A stretch of DNA of 64,000 bases from Klebsiella michiganensis (GCA_000963575.1 CP011077.1:2728001-2792000), one strand, 5' to 3'; positions 34,394 to 44,372 are shown, numbered from the stretch's first letter. Numbers and translations: made by a program. The notes: generated by a model not told the origin, from the sequence alone.

Positions 34394-36946
34394 TTATTTC
34401 TGAGGCAGATGATTTGACCTGTACGTACTCACGCCCTTACGCCGGATGGAATCGATCCATAAATCTGCGCTCCACGCCCCCACGCCAAAACACTGAATGG
34501 CCGTTTCACGCATCACTCGATGTTCGTTCGCTATCGTTGTCGGCATCAGTGCACTATCATCCGTATTAATACAGACGGCCAGTGGGCCAGAACGCAAACC
34601 ATAGCGGTTAAACTTCTCTCCAGGCTTAAGCCACTCTTGCTGCGGCGGGTTCCAGCGAAACAGCGGGTGCTCGTGGTATTTTTCAAACCGTCCGATATAG
34701 ATATTAGATGTTGGACAGGCCTCGACGATCAAGCCTTTGCGGCTGTATTTTTCCATCAGGAAATCCTGAATGGCCTCATAGAGGCGGAGCTCTCCCTGAG
34801 ATAACACGTCTTCATTGTCGTGAATTTTCGGCGCAAAAAGATCCCCCGCGTCTGTCTGGCAGTTCACTGAAATAATGCTATTAAAAGGATTATTATCTTC
34901 TATTCCACTGTTGAGATAGCGTGTCCATAGCTTACTGGCCTCACGCACTTCGTCCTTATCATCCCTGTGCAGCCATTCATAATCGGGTGCCCATTCGGCA
35001 ACGTTACTGATGTCGGGCTGCATCTTTTCATAATCAGGCCAGTTACGCCGCAGCAGCCAGGCGCGATAAAGCATGTCAGGCGTGCAAATAATATGGTAAA
35101 GCTGCTGAGACCAGCGGTGAATTTTATCTCTTAGCTCATGCATCACGGGAATATGCTCAGTTGTGTGTTGCGAGAGCTGAACAGCCTGGTGATAGGCCCA
35201 GACTAAATTATCTAAGTGCTGGCCAGCGGTGAGCCAGGCCCGGCGCTGCCGGTTTGCCCATTGACCCGCATCCACGCCCAGTGCCAGGCCGTGCCCAAGC
35301 CTGTCACCTTCCCTGAGTTGGCAAAACTCTACGGCTTCGTCCATCGCGCGAAGGCCGCTTAACAGATGGCTGTAATCCTCGCCGCAGTGCACGGTAATAA
35401 ACGGTCGCTGTAATCGCGTCGACATGGGCATGCCGCCTGGGTGTTTGGCCGCTCGAAGAACCCTTAGCACTGGGGCAAATATCTCAATCGGCAGGTCATT
35501 TTCATTCCCTGCCACATCATATCCGCGCACAAGACGACGTAAATCAACAGGTTGTGGCTCTGCATCTATGTCGCCCGTATGTTCGCCATTCTTTAGCGTG
35601 ACGGAAGCATTGAAGGCCTCGAGTCCCCTGACCTGCCGCAACAGATCATCTCGAAAGCTTTCTACCCTACGATCGTAAGGTTTCTTTTTGTCCGGTAATC
35701 CGCGCGTGAAGTGAATGACCAAGTGAGCCTGTTCTGGCAAAGCCTGCTGATGGTGGCTGGCGTAGAAATCTTTAAGCTCGTGATGGTAAATATTCGGCTT
35801 TTTTCTTTTGCCCAGTACAAAGTCTGGGGAAACCCGGTATTCACGGGAAATATGCTTGCCGAAGTCATAGCGTGTCGCCTCTCGCCTGAACAACTCCTTG
35901 TCCGCCCGGCGAGTCCCAAAGCTGAAATATTCCACAAACTGGCCAAGGCCCACCGCCGAGACCACCATATAGTTGCGGAGGATATTACTGACGCGGATGA
36001 GGTTTTCGAGGCAGTGTTCGTACCCGGATGCGTGCGCTCCCAGCATTAATCCGCAGCAAAAAAGCATCCAGCGTTTATGCCCCTGCTCATCGGACTGAAT
36101 CGCAATCTGCAAAATACGCTGCTGCTGCGTCACAGGCTCGCGAAGCGCGGCCGTGTCCAGAAGCCCCGACCGCTCATCTGTGGAGCTTAACAACGCAGTC
36201 GCACTATTAAGCTTCGTGAAATCAATCTCTTTTGACGCGTCAGGGGCGTTATAGATCGCCGGTAATAAACAGGCAACATACGCGGATAGCCAGTGCGGGA
36301 GCTTTCTCTTGTCCAGATGATGGCTTTCAAAAAGCGTATATTCTTCCCGGTGTGGCCAGTTGACACCTTTTTGAAGTTCAAAATCCCCGTCAATAAAACT
36401 CAGCATGGACAAAGAAGAATAGCCATGTCCGTTAAAATGCACGTGGTTATCGGCATACTCAAGCTCATTTCGCTCGCCGGGAAAAGCAAAAGCACATTGC
36501 TGTCCGATAACGGCAGCAATAAACTCATGCTCGGATAAAATATTCTCTTTCAGCAGCCGAACATAGGCGCTGGCGATAATCCACGCCGGATCGACTATTG
36601 AGCAAAGCATCACCCAAGATTCAAGCTTTTCACGCCTAACCTCAAAGCAATCCCCCTGCCAGACAAGAAAGTGATCGATATATTTCTTCAGCAGTTGATG
36701 GATATCCGTTCCAGCGGAGGGCAGATCCCATTGTTTTGCATTATGTTCAATGTCTTCCTTTCGCAGGCGGCCACCAAAATAAAACTGATAGTCTTGGGCC
36801 GCCCGCAGCAGGGCATTACGGTCTCCCGCCCAGTCATTATTCTGGAAAGGTACGCTGTCGATATGCTCCCGCAGACGGTGATTAAAGAGCCGGTCGGAAG
36901 CTAAATAAGCGCTCGGGATCAGCCAATAAGGGTCCTGGTTGTACAT
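34394..36946 (-). CDS. rdrB: RADAR anti-phage system adenosine deaminase-like subunit RdrB
   Basis: An 850-aa protein with split adenosine-deaminase-like zinc-site motifs: ADNHVHFNGHG with His168 and His170, FITVHCGEDYSHLLSGL around 520, DRLGHGLALG, EACPTSNIYIG, and NTDDSALM near the end. The large size and pairing with an ATPase are as in RADAR (phage restriction by adenosine deaminase). RdrB forms large shells with RdrA; RNA adenosine editing and (d)ATP deamination to inosine forms have both been reported. It starts nine bases after rdrA with AAAGG before the ATG, so the two form one operon. Confidence 0.88.
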   Translation of the reverse strand: MYNQDPYWLIPSAYLASDRLFNHRLREHIDSVPFQNNDWAGDRNALLRAAQDYQFYFGGRLRKEDIEHNAKQWDLPSAGTDIHQLLKKYIDHFLVWQGDCFEVRREKLESWVMLCSIVDPAWIIASAYVRLLKENILSEHEFIAAVIGQQCAFAFPGERNELEYADNHVHFNGHGYSSLSMLSFIDGDFELQKGVNWPHREEYTLFESHHLDKRKLPHWLSAYVACLLPAIYNAPDASKEIDFTKLNSATALLSSTDERSGLLDTAALREPVTQQQRILQIAIQSDEQGHKRWMLFCCGLMLGAHASGYEHCLENLIRVSNILRNYMVVSAVGLGQFVEYFSFGTRRADKELFRREATRYDFGKHISREYRVSPDFVLGKRKKPNIYHHELKDFYASHHQQALPEQAHLVIHFTRGLPDKKKPYDRRVESFRDDLLRQVRGLEAFNASVTLKNGEHTGDIDAEPQPVDLRRLVRGYDVAGNENDLPIEIFAPVLRVLRAAKHPGGMPMSTRLQRPFITVHCGEDYSHLLSGLRAMDEAVEFCQLREGDRLGHGLALGVDAGQWANRQRRAWLTAGQHLDNLVWAYHQAVQLSQHTTEHIPVMHELRDKIHRWSQQLYHIICTPDMLYRAWLLRRNWPDYEKMQPDISNVAEWAPDYEWLHRDDKDEVREASKLWTRYLNSGIEDNNPFNSIISVNCQTDAGDLFAPKIHDNEDVLSQGELRLYEAIQDFLMEKYSRKGLIVEACPTSNIYIGRFEKYHEHPLFRWNPPQQEWLKPGEKFNRYGLRSGPLAVCINTDDSALMPTTIANEHRVMRETAIQCFGVGAWSADLWIDSIRRKGVSTYRSNHLPQK

Positions 36947-36955
36947 AGGCCGCCT

Positions 36956-39517
36956 TTATTCCTCTAAGCCTAAGCCGCGGGCCAGGCCCTTATACATCCA
37001 TTCAATCTGGCCGCCGGAATCGATTGCACTACTTATTTTTTCATCGTTTATAATTTTATTGTATAGGAGACGAGCTTCATCAACATTTAAAGCTGCCCAT
37101 GATTCCACATCATTAATTTTAACGCTATTCTTTCCTGATCTTGACAAGTAATAACTTTTAACCCCAGGGAAATCCATGCTTTTTATTAGAACATTTAATT
37201 TCTCTAAATTACCCTTGCCTTCACCCCGACTATTACCAATGAGATAATGATTATTATGACCTAACTCAAAGACAGGGTTTTGAGTCATGACAACAATTAA
37301 TCTAATGTAATCATTCTCATGTTTGATTAATTCTTTTTTATTATCATCTCTAATTAAATGTAATATTCCATCGAGATTTTTTGACAAGGTTCTGTCATAC
37401 TTATTGAACTCATCAAAATCTCTAACCAAACTAGATCTTGCACCTGTTGCCACGTTAGTGTTGATAACTATCCCATCTCGCAAGAATGATGTTAATGAGT
37501 TTATGAAAATGTATTCAAATCGACAAGCCAGGTCTGAAAGATGCTCATATTTGAATTGTTTTTTGTCCGTAACAAGATTCTTCCTTAAAACATTTAGTTG
37601 GGAAAATGTTTTGTTGAACAACACGGACATTAATGGAATGAAGTTTTTCTCGGCAAGCGAAGGGATTGCATAATCAGCCGACCAATTATAGATATCTTCA
37701 CCGATATTATCTATTTCTTCGGAATACGAACTGGAATCATCAAAATCTGGATCGTCTTCACCATCTTCATCGATAATCCTTGTTGGATTCAAAGCAAAAA
37801 TGGAATAAAAAGGTGCTCTCAAGAACATATTTTTAAATTGCTCCTTGAACACCTTTTTATCGCTAAATTCTTTAGGGAGATTACCTGTGACGGCTAACAG
37901 TGACCAAGCCAAAACCTCAAAGGCGCGGCTAAAGAAAATATGGTATCGCCTGTTATGCTGACGGCTATAGTAATTATTATATGTATAAATTGCCAGTAAC
38001 TTATTATTTACATCTTTCTTCTCAGCCACTTCTTTACTGAGGAATAATGGTTCCATAATTAACTCGAGAGGAGGTAAACTACGTAGCGTATAATCTCTAC
38101 TCTCCAGAAGACTTTCGTATTGCTGAGAAAAAACAGTATCCAATATTCCTTTGTTAGTTTTATGCGCTTTCAAATCCGCTATGTTATTTATCTGTTGAGT
38201 ATAAAAATCCTTTTTAGCCCAGCTATAACGATTTTTCTGCAACAGCGGATTGAAGGCAATCAGCGAGTTTAAATCAAGCGCCTCGGACGATTGCATGGTT
38301 CTCACTTTAAGAAACGATTCGGCGTTAGTCAGCGCAATGCCATCCTGTTTTTCTTCTGCCCAAATTGAAAACTTCCGCCACAACTCATCTACGGTTTTAT
38401 CTTCATCAAGCTGTGAAGGCGTTAACAGCCTGACTAGTTGCGTCACTTCACGGGCGCTGTCAGGTTTTGGCCAGTCAGTGCTACGCTCTTGTCCGTTACA
38501 CAACGGATAAAACACACGCTTAATTTTGCTTTCATACTCAGAAAATGTGCAGGGGCCGTTTTGCGTCTGGCTCCGAATTTTGAGTTTGGAGAGGAGCTGA
38601 CTGATAGGTACCAACGGTAAACGAGTATGGTTAGGGAAAACCTTGGTCAAATATGCCTTTGACAGACGCTCTGCCATAATCTTGCCTTCGTTAAAATTAC
38701 TGGCGTGGCTGTTTTTCGCAAGTGAGCCTTCAAATTGCATGGTCGTAATATGTCGGTAAAGATCGTCGTCACCGCTGACCAGCGGCAGAATCAGTGGGCA
38801 AGAAAGGATGCAGCGGATATCGTCCAGCACGCCAAAGGCATTGTCGATCTTCATGTCGACATCATCAATCGGCAGCACTAAAGCGTCGCAGTCGAGCAAA
38901 TCTACGCTGGCAATAAGAAACTTGTGGAAATATTTTTCGAGGTGAATACCGGAGCGATATTTTTGCAGCCGGTCGATCCCGCGATATTCATCAAACTCGG
39001 AGGCAACGCCTAAAGCCCCTGACAGGATTTTCAACGCGCTATAGAAACCGTCTTTTTTTTCTTGATCTATTTTCGGTAACTTTAAGTTTTTTTCAACAGC
39101 GGCATAAACAGAAGCAATAATCACTTCAGAAAAGCGATCGTGTATATTTAGCAAGGTAGGATCTATTGCATCAATAAAATGAAGATCCGGTAAATCACTT
39201 GCGCTTTGCACATGTTTTTTTTTGTTAGCATCCCAAACAGCCTGGATATTCCTCAGGAAAACCGTCTTCCCTGTGCCCCGTGCACCGCTGATAAAAATCG
39301 CATGGTGGTAACTACTTAATTTGGTAGCTTGATTTTTGCATTGGCTGACATTCTTTTTATAATCTTTTGCCGCCCTACCCATTTTGTCCAGGTGGCTGAC
39401 CAGCGTTTTGTTAGCCTCTTGTTGCCAAAGTCCATTTTGCTCCCCGCCGTTTTCAGGAGAGTGAAAGTCATCTTGATATTCAGGCAAATCAAGGTTCAGA
39501 ATAATTTCGCCAGCCAT
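36956..39517 (-). CDS. rdrA: RADAR anti-phage system ATPase RdrA
   Basis: An 853-aa P-loop ATPase. The start at 39517 (MAGEIILNLDLPEYQ) has GAGGGA directly upstream; the frame stays open to 39553 but without a better site. Walker A is GARGTGKT at 78–85; Walker B is LVLPIDDVD at ~210. No other enzyme domain is evident. RdrA triggers the deaminase RdrB on infection. The gene is clearly more A+T-rich than its neighbours, as is common for transferred defence genes. I see no third RADAR accessory gene. The 238-base upstream gap is A+T-rich and ends at a broken AraC gene. Confidence 0.88.
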   Translation of the reverse strand: MAGEIILNLDLPEYQDDFHSPENGGEQNGLWQQEANKTLVSHLDKMGRAAKDYKKNVSQCKNQATKLSSYHHAIFISGARGTGKTVFLRNIQAVWDANKKKHVQSASDLPDLHFIDAIDPTLLNIHDRFSEVIIASVYAAVEKNLKLPKIDQEKKDGFYSALKILSGALGVASEFDEYRGIDRLQKYRSGIHLEKYFHKFLIASVDLLDCDALVLPIDDVDMKIDNAFGVLDDIRCILSCPLILPLVSGDDDLYRHITTMQFEGSLAKNSHASNFNEGKIMAERLSKAYLTKVFPNHTRLPLVPISQLLSKLKIRSQTQNGPCTFSEYESKIKRVFYPLCNGQERSTDWPKPDSAREVTQLVRLLTPSQLDEDKTVDELWRKFSIWAEEKQDGIALTNAESFLKVRTMQSSEALDLNSLIAFNPLLQKNRYSWAKKDFYTQQINNIADLKAHKTNKGILDTVFSQQYESLLESRDYTLRSLPPLELIMEPLFLSKEVAEKKDVNNKLLAIYTYNNYYSRQHNRRYHIFFSRAFEVLAWSLLAVTGNLPKEFSDKKVFKEQFKNMFLRAPFYSIFALNPTRIIDEDGEDDPDFDDSSSYSEEIDNIGEDIYNWSADYAIPSLAEKNFIPLMSVLFNKTFSQLNVLRKNLVTDKKQFKYEHLSDLACRFEYIFINSLTSFLRDGIVINTNVATGARSSLVRDFDEFNKYDRTLSKNLDGILHLIRDDNKKELIKHENDYIRLIVVMTQNPVFELGHNNHYLIGNSRGEGKGNLEKLNVLIKSMDFPGVKSYYLSRSGKNSVKINDVESWAALNVDEARLLYNKIINDEKISSAIDSGGQIEWMYKGLARGLGLEE

Positions 39518-39755
39518 AATTCCCTCAGAGATACGTGTATTTAAATGCTTCACCCAGGCAACATCCTTCTGAGCAACAAGAAAAAGTGATAAACGTCACA
39601 TTAAAAAGGACAGATGTTATTCACATTGATGTAATAACGGATGGTAATTAATGCAAATATCACATGGGGGCTAATATTACCACGACATGTTATTTCGATC
39701 CCAGTATTAAGCAGAAGGTTGCTTTTATTTGAGGAGTGACTTGCGGTTTATTTGA

Positions 39756-39899
39756 ACAATTAACGGCGTGCCGATAACGCAGGTGGCCTATGATATGGGC
39801 TATCAAAGCGCCAGCAGCTTTACCACTGCCTTTACCCGAATTATCGGCCTGCCGCCGGGGCGTTATCTTAAAGAGACTTTCACCCCGGACAAAAGCTGA
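39756..39899 (+). pseudogene. AraC-family regulator, C-terminal remnant
   Basis: An open stretch after a TGA at 39753 encodes 47 residues including VAYDMGYQSASSFTTAF and LPPGRYLKETF, ending with TGA at 39897–39899. This is the second helix-turn-helix and tail of an AraC-type regulator; the rest is missing. Its end overlaps the MFS gene on the opposite strand. The junction to A+T-rich DNA upstream suggests that the RADAR insertion removed the rest of the gene. Confidence 0.75.
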
Positions 39900-41284
39900 C
39901 GCAGGGTCAACGCGGCGACCGCAAGCACCAGCATCATCACGATCTCAGCGGCCAGGAACCCGATCATCGCCACGGAATAATCCCCGCTTTGGCGCTGCAG
40001 ATGCAGGAACAATGCCCCAAGCACCGCCGGGCCAAGCCCCAGCGCGGACTGCTGCAAGGTGCTTAATATGGCGCTTGCCGCCCCGGCATCGTTCAGGTCG
40101 ATATCGCGCATCCCGATGCGGTAAAAACTGTTCACAATCAGCGCCTGGCCGTAACCGGTCACCAGCGTCGCAGGGGCGATTGCCAGCGGGCCTGCGTGAG
40201 TGCCAAAGTGGTAGAGCGTAAATATCAGCCCCAGCAGACCCACAACCTGGATGGCAATCCCGCTCAGCAGAATAGTACTCAGCGAGTGGCGCACAATAAG
40301 CCTCGGGGCAAACCACGCTGAGACAAAATACGAAATACCCATGGCGATAAAGCTGTTCCCGGACTGCCACGGCGCCATTCCCATGCCCGACTGCAGCGTC
40401 AGCGCCATGCAGAACATAAAGCCCGACCAGCAGGTAAAGAACAGCAGCGCGATCAGCAGGCCAAACCGGATACTGCCCAGTTTCAGCAGCCTTGGCGGCA
40501 GCAGCGGTTGTAGTCCACGCCGCTGTTGGTTAAGCGCCCCGACACGCATCAGGTAACCCAGCGGCAGCGTGGCCACCAGCATCAGTTGCATCGGCCACGG
40601 CCAGTGCAGCTCTGGCCCGAGCGCCATCGGGAACAATAGGCAGCACAGCACCAGCGCAAGCGTGACGGTGCCCTGCCAGTCAATGCGTGAATGGCTTTCG
40701 CTCCGCGTTTCAGGAATATAAAACCGACTCAGCACCAGGACCAGCAGGCAGATAGGCACGTTGATAAAGAATGCGTTCCGCCAGCCCAGCCCGGCGATAT
40801 CCGCCGACACCAGCCAGCCGCCGCCCATCTGGCCGATAATAAAGGCAATTCCGCCAATACCACCATACAGGCTGATGGCGCGGGCGTGAGCGGTGCCCTT
40901 GAGCGTGACGTGCAGCGTGGCAAGGATCTGCGGCACGATAAGCGCGGCCCCAACGCCTTGCAGGGTACGGGCCGCCAGCAGTTCGCTGACCGAGCCGGAA
41001 ATGCCACACAGGAAAGAGGCTATCCCGAAGAGCGCCACGCCCCAAAGCAGCGTCCTGCGGCGGCCATGGTTATCCCCCAGTTTGCTGCCCACCGCCAGGC
41101 TAACGGCAAAGGCGACGCCGTAAAGCGCCACAATAAGTTCAAGCTGGGTTGGTGTGGTGCCGAGGGACTGGGTGATCGAGTCCAGCGCCACATTGGTAAT
41201 AGACGTGTCGATTAGCGGCAGCATCTGGCCCGTCAACAGCAGCACCAGGCCTGCACGGCCGGGTGAAACAGGCGAATTATTCAT
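39863..41284 (-). CDS. MFS transporter, DHA2 family (14 helices)
   Basis: A 473-aa inner-membrane drug:H+ antiporter-like exporter. ATG 41284 has GGAG seven bases upstream; an ATG four codons earlier is in frame. MLPLIDTSITNVALDSI (motif D1), LGDNHGRRRTLLWG (motif A) and the GGGWLVSADIAGLGWRNAFFIN region (motif C and its following loop) are typical of the QacA/EmrB group. It is divergent from an XRE/MmyB-like regulator with a dyad between them. A remnant AraC gene overlaps its 3' end. Confidence 0.9.
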   Translation of the reverse strand: MNNSPVSPGRAGLVLLLTGQMLPLIDTSITNVALDSITQSLGTTPTQLELIVALYGVAFAVSLAVGSKLGDNHGRRRTLLWGVALFGIASFLCGISGSVSELLAARTLQGVGAALIVPQILATLHVTLKGTAHARAISLYGGIGGIAFIIGQMGGGWLVSADIAGLGWRNAFFINVPICLLVLVLSRFYIPETRSESHSRIDWQGTVTLALVLCCLLFPMALGPELHWPWPMQLMLVATLPLGYLMRVGALNQQRRGLQPLLPPRLLKLGSIRFGLLIALLFFTCWSGFMFCMALTLQSGMGMAPWQSGNSFIAMGISYFVSAWFAPRLIVRHSLSTILLSGIAIQVVGLLGLIFTLYHFGTHAGPLAIAPATLVTGYGQALIVNSFYRIGMRDIDLNDAGAASAILSTLQQSALGLGPAVLGALFLHLQRQSGDYSVAMIGFLAAEIVMMLVLAVAALTLRQLLSGVKVSLR

Positions 41285-41342
41285 CAGGGACTCCATTGCA
41301 TAGTTCAGGATACCGACGTAGGATCCATGAACATTTAACCGG

Positions 41343-41368
41343 GTACCAGTTCTTACTTATACTGGTAC
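41343..41368. promoter_or_regulatory. candidate operator between the MFS gene and the XRE regulator
   Basis: The inverted repeat GTACCAG-N12-CTGGTAC lies in the 108-base divergent gap, with a further half-site-like ACTGG at 41367–41371. It probably binds the XRE-family regulator encoded next to it. Confidence 0.5.
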
Positions 41369-41392
41369 TGGCACTACTATTCTGGAGTATTT

Positions 41393-42271
41393 GTGATGCT
41401 CATCACTCAGCCTGAGCTGCGTCATGGCCCGCTGGACGACAGTCGTAAAATGCTGGCGCTGTTTTTACGCACCCGCCGTGAAAGCCTGGATCCGCAGCGG
41501 CTGGGTTTACCGCGCAGCGGGCGGCGGCGCACCCCCGGCCTCCGCCGGGAAGAAGTAGCGCTGCTGGCTGATATCGGCGTGACCTGGTACACCTGGCTTG
41601 AGCAGGGGCGGGAAGTGAACCCTTCCGCTACCGCCATGACGGCTATCGCCAGCGCGCTACAGTGCTCCCCGGCGGAAACCCGTCATTTGTTTATACTGGC
41701 CGGCCTGCCCCCTTCCGAAGCGCCTGCGGCGGCACAGTGCGAGGGGCTCAGTCCCGCCGCTCGCCGAATGCTGGACGCCCTGATGCCCAACCCCGCCAGC
41801 ATTCAGAAGCCGAACTTCGACATCCTCGGCTACAATTCACATTTTTGCCAGCTGATGGGGGTCGATCTCGACGATGAACCGCCGGAGCATCGCAACTGCA
41901 TCTATCAGTATCTGACCAATGCCACCTGGCGCAGCCGGGTTGACTGTAACGAAGATGTGCTGCCCAAGTTTGTGGGCTGGTTCCGCGCCGGGATCACCGA
42001 ACATCGCGGCGATCCGCGCTGGGAAACTCTGCTGGAATCGTTTTTCGCCGCCTCCCCCGCGTTTAAAACGCTTTGGGAACAGCGCTACGAAATCCGCAAC
42101 ATCGAAAACCACATAAAGCAGTACACGCACCCGCAGATAGGCACCTTCGGTATGCAGCAGGTCAACTGGTACTCCGCGCCGAGGGACGGTTCAAGGCTGC
42201 TGGTTTACCTGCCGATTGATGAGACGGGTGAGCGCGCTTTGCGGCTATTTTCGCAATCGAGCGGAGCCTGA
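41393..42271 (+). CDS. XRE-family regulator with MmyB-like ligand-binding domain
   Basis: A 292-aa regulator. The helix-turn-helix covers ~18–95 with the group pattern SGRRRTPGLRREEVALLADIG and TWYTWLEQGR. The C-terminal ~170 residues match the MmyB-like ligand-binding domain: NFDILGYNSHFCQLMG, RNCIYQYLTN, WRSRVDCNEDVLPKFVG. Such regulators often sit next to an oxidoreductase or exporter they control; here the target is most likely the divergent MFS exporter. Its start lacks a strong ribosome-binding site; the ATG at 41396 is an alternative. Confidence 0.88.
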   Translation: MMLITQPELRHGPLDDSRKMLALFLRTRRESLDPQRLGLPRSGRRRTPGLRREEVALLADIGVTWYTWLEQGREVNPSATAMTAIASALQCSPAETRHLFILAGLPPSEAPAAAQCEGLSPAARRMLDALMPNPASIQKPNFDILGYNSHFCQLMGVDLDDEPPEHRNCIYQYLTNATWRSRVDCNEDVLPKFVGWFRAGITEHRGDPRWETLLESFFAASPAFKTLWEQRYEIRNIENHIKQYTHPQIGTFGMQQVNWYSAPRDGSRLLVYLPIDETGERALRLFSQSSGA

Positions 42272-42758
42272 TCCTCAGGCTCCCGGGCGGGCGGCGTGAA
42301 GCGCGCCCGATGCTTTTTTTCGTTGTTTTAAGAATAACCTCAGGGAAACCCCAAAAGGCCATTCGCATTGACTGCAGAATAAAAATCAGACTTCGCCGAA
42401 AACTTTGAATTTATCAAACAAATTCAAAAAATTAACGCCATCTTCATGCTTTTTATTCCACTTAGATGACCCGCTGATTATTTTTAAACCAACCCAATTT
42501 TCTTCTGTACCAACCCGACATCAAACCCTGATGTGCGTAATAGGTTATTCCGCTGTTATAACACCATTGAATTGTTAACCGGGCTATGTAAAATCACGCT
42601 ACTATGCTGAAACCACGCGAATTCCTTGCGCAGGCGAGACTCTCAGGCCGCCACGCCGTTTTGCGTGGGCGTATCTCACGTCGTGGATAATTATCCTGTG
42701 CGGCGCTCCTTGCTCCCACGGCGGTTGGGTTTTAACCTTTTTCTCAGGGAACGTCTCA
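42272..42758. other. intergenic region before the pseudokinase operon
   Basis: A G+C-rich dyad with a T run (about 42290–42321) can serve as the XRE gene terminator. The following 250 bases are A+T-rich. Near the operon start are a CCACGC/GCGTGG hairpin (42652–42669) and a perfect 12-base palindrome GGATAATTATCC (42685–42696), possible control elements of the operon. I see no gene. Confidence 0.5.
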
Positions 42759-43253
42759 ATGAAATTGCGAAGCCTGTTAGTCCTTCTTGTTGTCACTACG
42801 GTTGTCGGTTGTAAAGCGCCACCGCCGAAGATGACCGACGACACCATTGTGACCAGCACAGTAAACGGCGTCACCCTGACTCATCGCTACATCGTTGAAG
42901 TACCAGCAGAATTTACACCAGTAAATGCTGACTATCGGGCACTTTATCCGGGCTCTATCATGAGCAAGCCCGATTTTGGCGGCAAAGTGCTGGCTCAGCT
43001 TGAAAACGGCCAAAGCTACACGGTACTAGGCGAAGTAGAAAACCACTGGTTTGCTATCGCCGAGCAGGACAAACAGGAACTGCTGGGGTATGTGCCGCTG
43101 AGAGCCCTGGTGAAAAGCGAACTGTATAACCAGACGCTGAAAAAAGATCGTCCGCGCCCACGTCGCGCGGCGAAAAAATCCACCTGCGTTGCGGTAGATA
43201 ATAAAAGCAAAGCCTGCCAGAACGCCGATAACGGAACGTGGATCATTAATTAA
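42759..43253 (+). CDS. SH3-like lipoprotein, first gene of the pseudokinase operon
   Basis: A 164-aa protein with a lipoprotein signal peptide: MKLRSLLVLLVVTTVVGC, lipobox Cys18. Residues ~70–120 (GGKVLAQLENGQSYTVLGEVENH…YVPLRALV) look like a bacterial SH3 domain. The tail is basic (KKDRPRPRRAAKK) with two Cys (CVAVDNKSKAC) that could form a disulphide. It is expected at the outer or inner membrane facing the periplasm. It is followed by a small hairpin and five co-directional genes, so it probably opens the cluster. Confidence 0.75.
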   Translation: MKLRSLLVLLVVTTVVGCKAPPPKMTDDTIVTSTVNGVTLTHRYIVEVPAEFTPVNADYRALYPGSIMSKPDFGGKVLAQLENGQSYTVLGEVENHWFAIAEQDKQELLGYVPLRALVKSELYNQTLKKDRPRPRRAAKKSTCVAVDNKSKACQNADNGTWIIN

Positions 43254-43374
43254 ACTTCCCCTTCGGGGGTTTTCTCATCAAAGACTTCCGTATGAGATTG
43301 GCAACGGTCACGCAGGCAACCTGTGCAGACATTGACGTTGCCCTCTCTTTACACACAGGCTAACAAGGATCTTT

Positions 43375-44334
43375 ATGAAACTCTGGCTTTCGGGTATAGC
43401 GTTGCTGCTGGCATCCACTACCGTCTGGGCAGGGAACTACCGCATCGTTCAGTCGCCTTCCCAAAAGCTGGACGTATGGATAGACGACATCAAAAGCAAT
43501 GCCCCGCAAAGCTGGTGCGGAAGTGAGCTGCCGGTACGCATTGTGGCAAACGGGGATAAAAACCCTCTTATTCTGAAAACTTTTATGCCCCGCCTCGGTG
43601 CGCTTCTGGAAAACCAGTGTAGCGAGATTGAGCGCGTCAACTGGCAGCTGGAAGATCCCGAAGGCGCATCCCTCGCTCGCGGTTCCGCCACCAAGGCCAG
43701 CGACTGGGATGTTACGATAGAATCCCCACTCTCTTCGGTTGCCACCCGCAATGAACGCCCGGAAGATCTTTCCGCTCCTCTCGACCGCACGCCATGGCTG
43801 GAGTTTACCCTGCAGGACGGTTGCCACTTACGCACATTCTGGCAGGGTGACGCGGGCAGCAGTTCTCTTTTTATTCCGGCTAAAGAGAATGGTAAATGTG
43901 AAAAAGGCGGCTGGCTGAACGGCAGCAGCGAAGTGATTCAGCACGGCGCCGGCGGCGAGAAACGGATTATGATGACGTTTGTTCACGGCTTCCCGGTCAG
44001 CGGGCTGAATCCCGCGGCCGATGCCGACAGCTTGCTTATCACCAGCGTGAACAATGAGCGCATGGTCGTCAGCAATGAACAGGCCCCCCAGAGCTGGCTG
44101 ATTTTGCCTTACCACCCGGAAATCAATGGCTGGAAAACCAGCGGCACCGTTGCCGTCGAGGTATCTCGAGATATGGCATTAGACGAGCAGCGCCTCCAGA
44201 CCCGGCTAAACGAGGTGCGTAAACTCTGGTCCGGGTGGTTGACGCCAGGCACGTCCATCACGCTACTGCTGGTCGAGTCACTGCACCCGCAGCTGCGCGA
44301 CCCGGCCGCTGGAGCCTGGCGCGCCCAAAAATAA
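43375..44334 (+). CDS. periplasmic protein of the pseudokinase operon, function unknown
   Basis: A 319-aa protein with a Sec signal (MKLWLSGIALLLASTTVWA). Mature Cys residues (SWCGSE, NQCSEI, DGCHLR, GKCEKG) are four in number, enough for two disulphides. No transmembrane segment follows. I do not recognise the family. It has a good ribosome-binding site (AAGGA), lies 121 bases after the SH3 lipoprotein and 38 before the pseudokinase gene, and probably acts as the periplasmic partner of the membrane proteins encoded downstream. Confidence 0.75.
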   Translation: MKLWLSGIALLLASTTVWAGNYRIVQSPSQKLDVWIDDIKSNAPQSWCGSELPVRIVANGDKNPLILKTFMPRLGALLENQCSEIERVNWQLEDPEGASLARGSATKASDWDVTIESPLSSVATRNERPEDLSAPLDRTPWLEFTLQDGCHLRTFWQGDAGSSSLFIPAKENGKCEKGGWLNGSSEVIQHGAGGEKRIMMTFVHGFPVSGLNPAADADSLLITSVNNERMVVSNEQAPQSWLILPYHPEINGWKTSGTVAVEVSRDMALDEQRLQTRLNEVRKLWSGWLTPGTSITLLLVESLHPQLRDPAAGAWRAQK

Positions 44335-44372
44335 ATATGCCGCATATTGCATGATTACGCGCAGAGAACATT

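Noticed and set aside
39790..40221. 143-aa frame next to the AraC remnant
   Set aside because: It overlaps the remnant in another frame and then runs antisense to the MFS gene.
42625..42650. Glycine riboswitch, because of an ACTCTCAGG stretch before the SH3 lipoprotein gene
   Set aside because: The upstream GGAGAG partner and the rest of the aptamer are missing, and the gene has no link to glycine.
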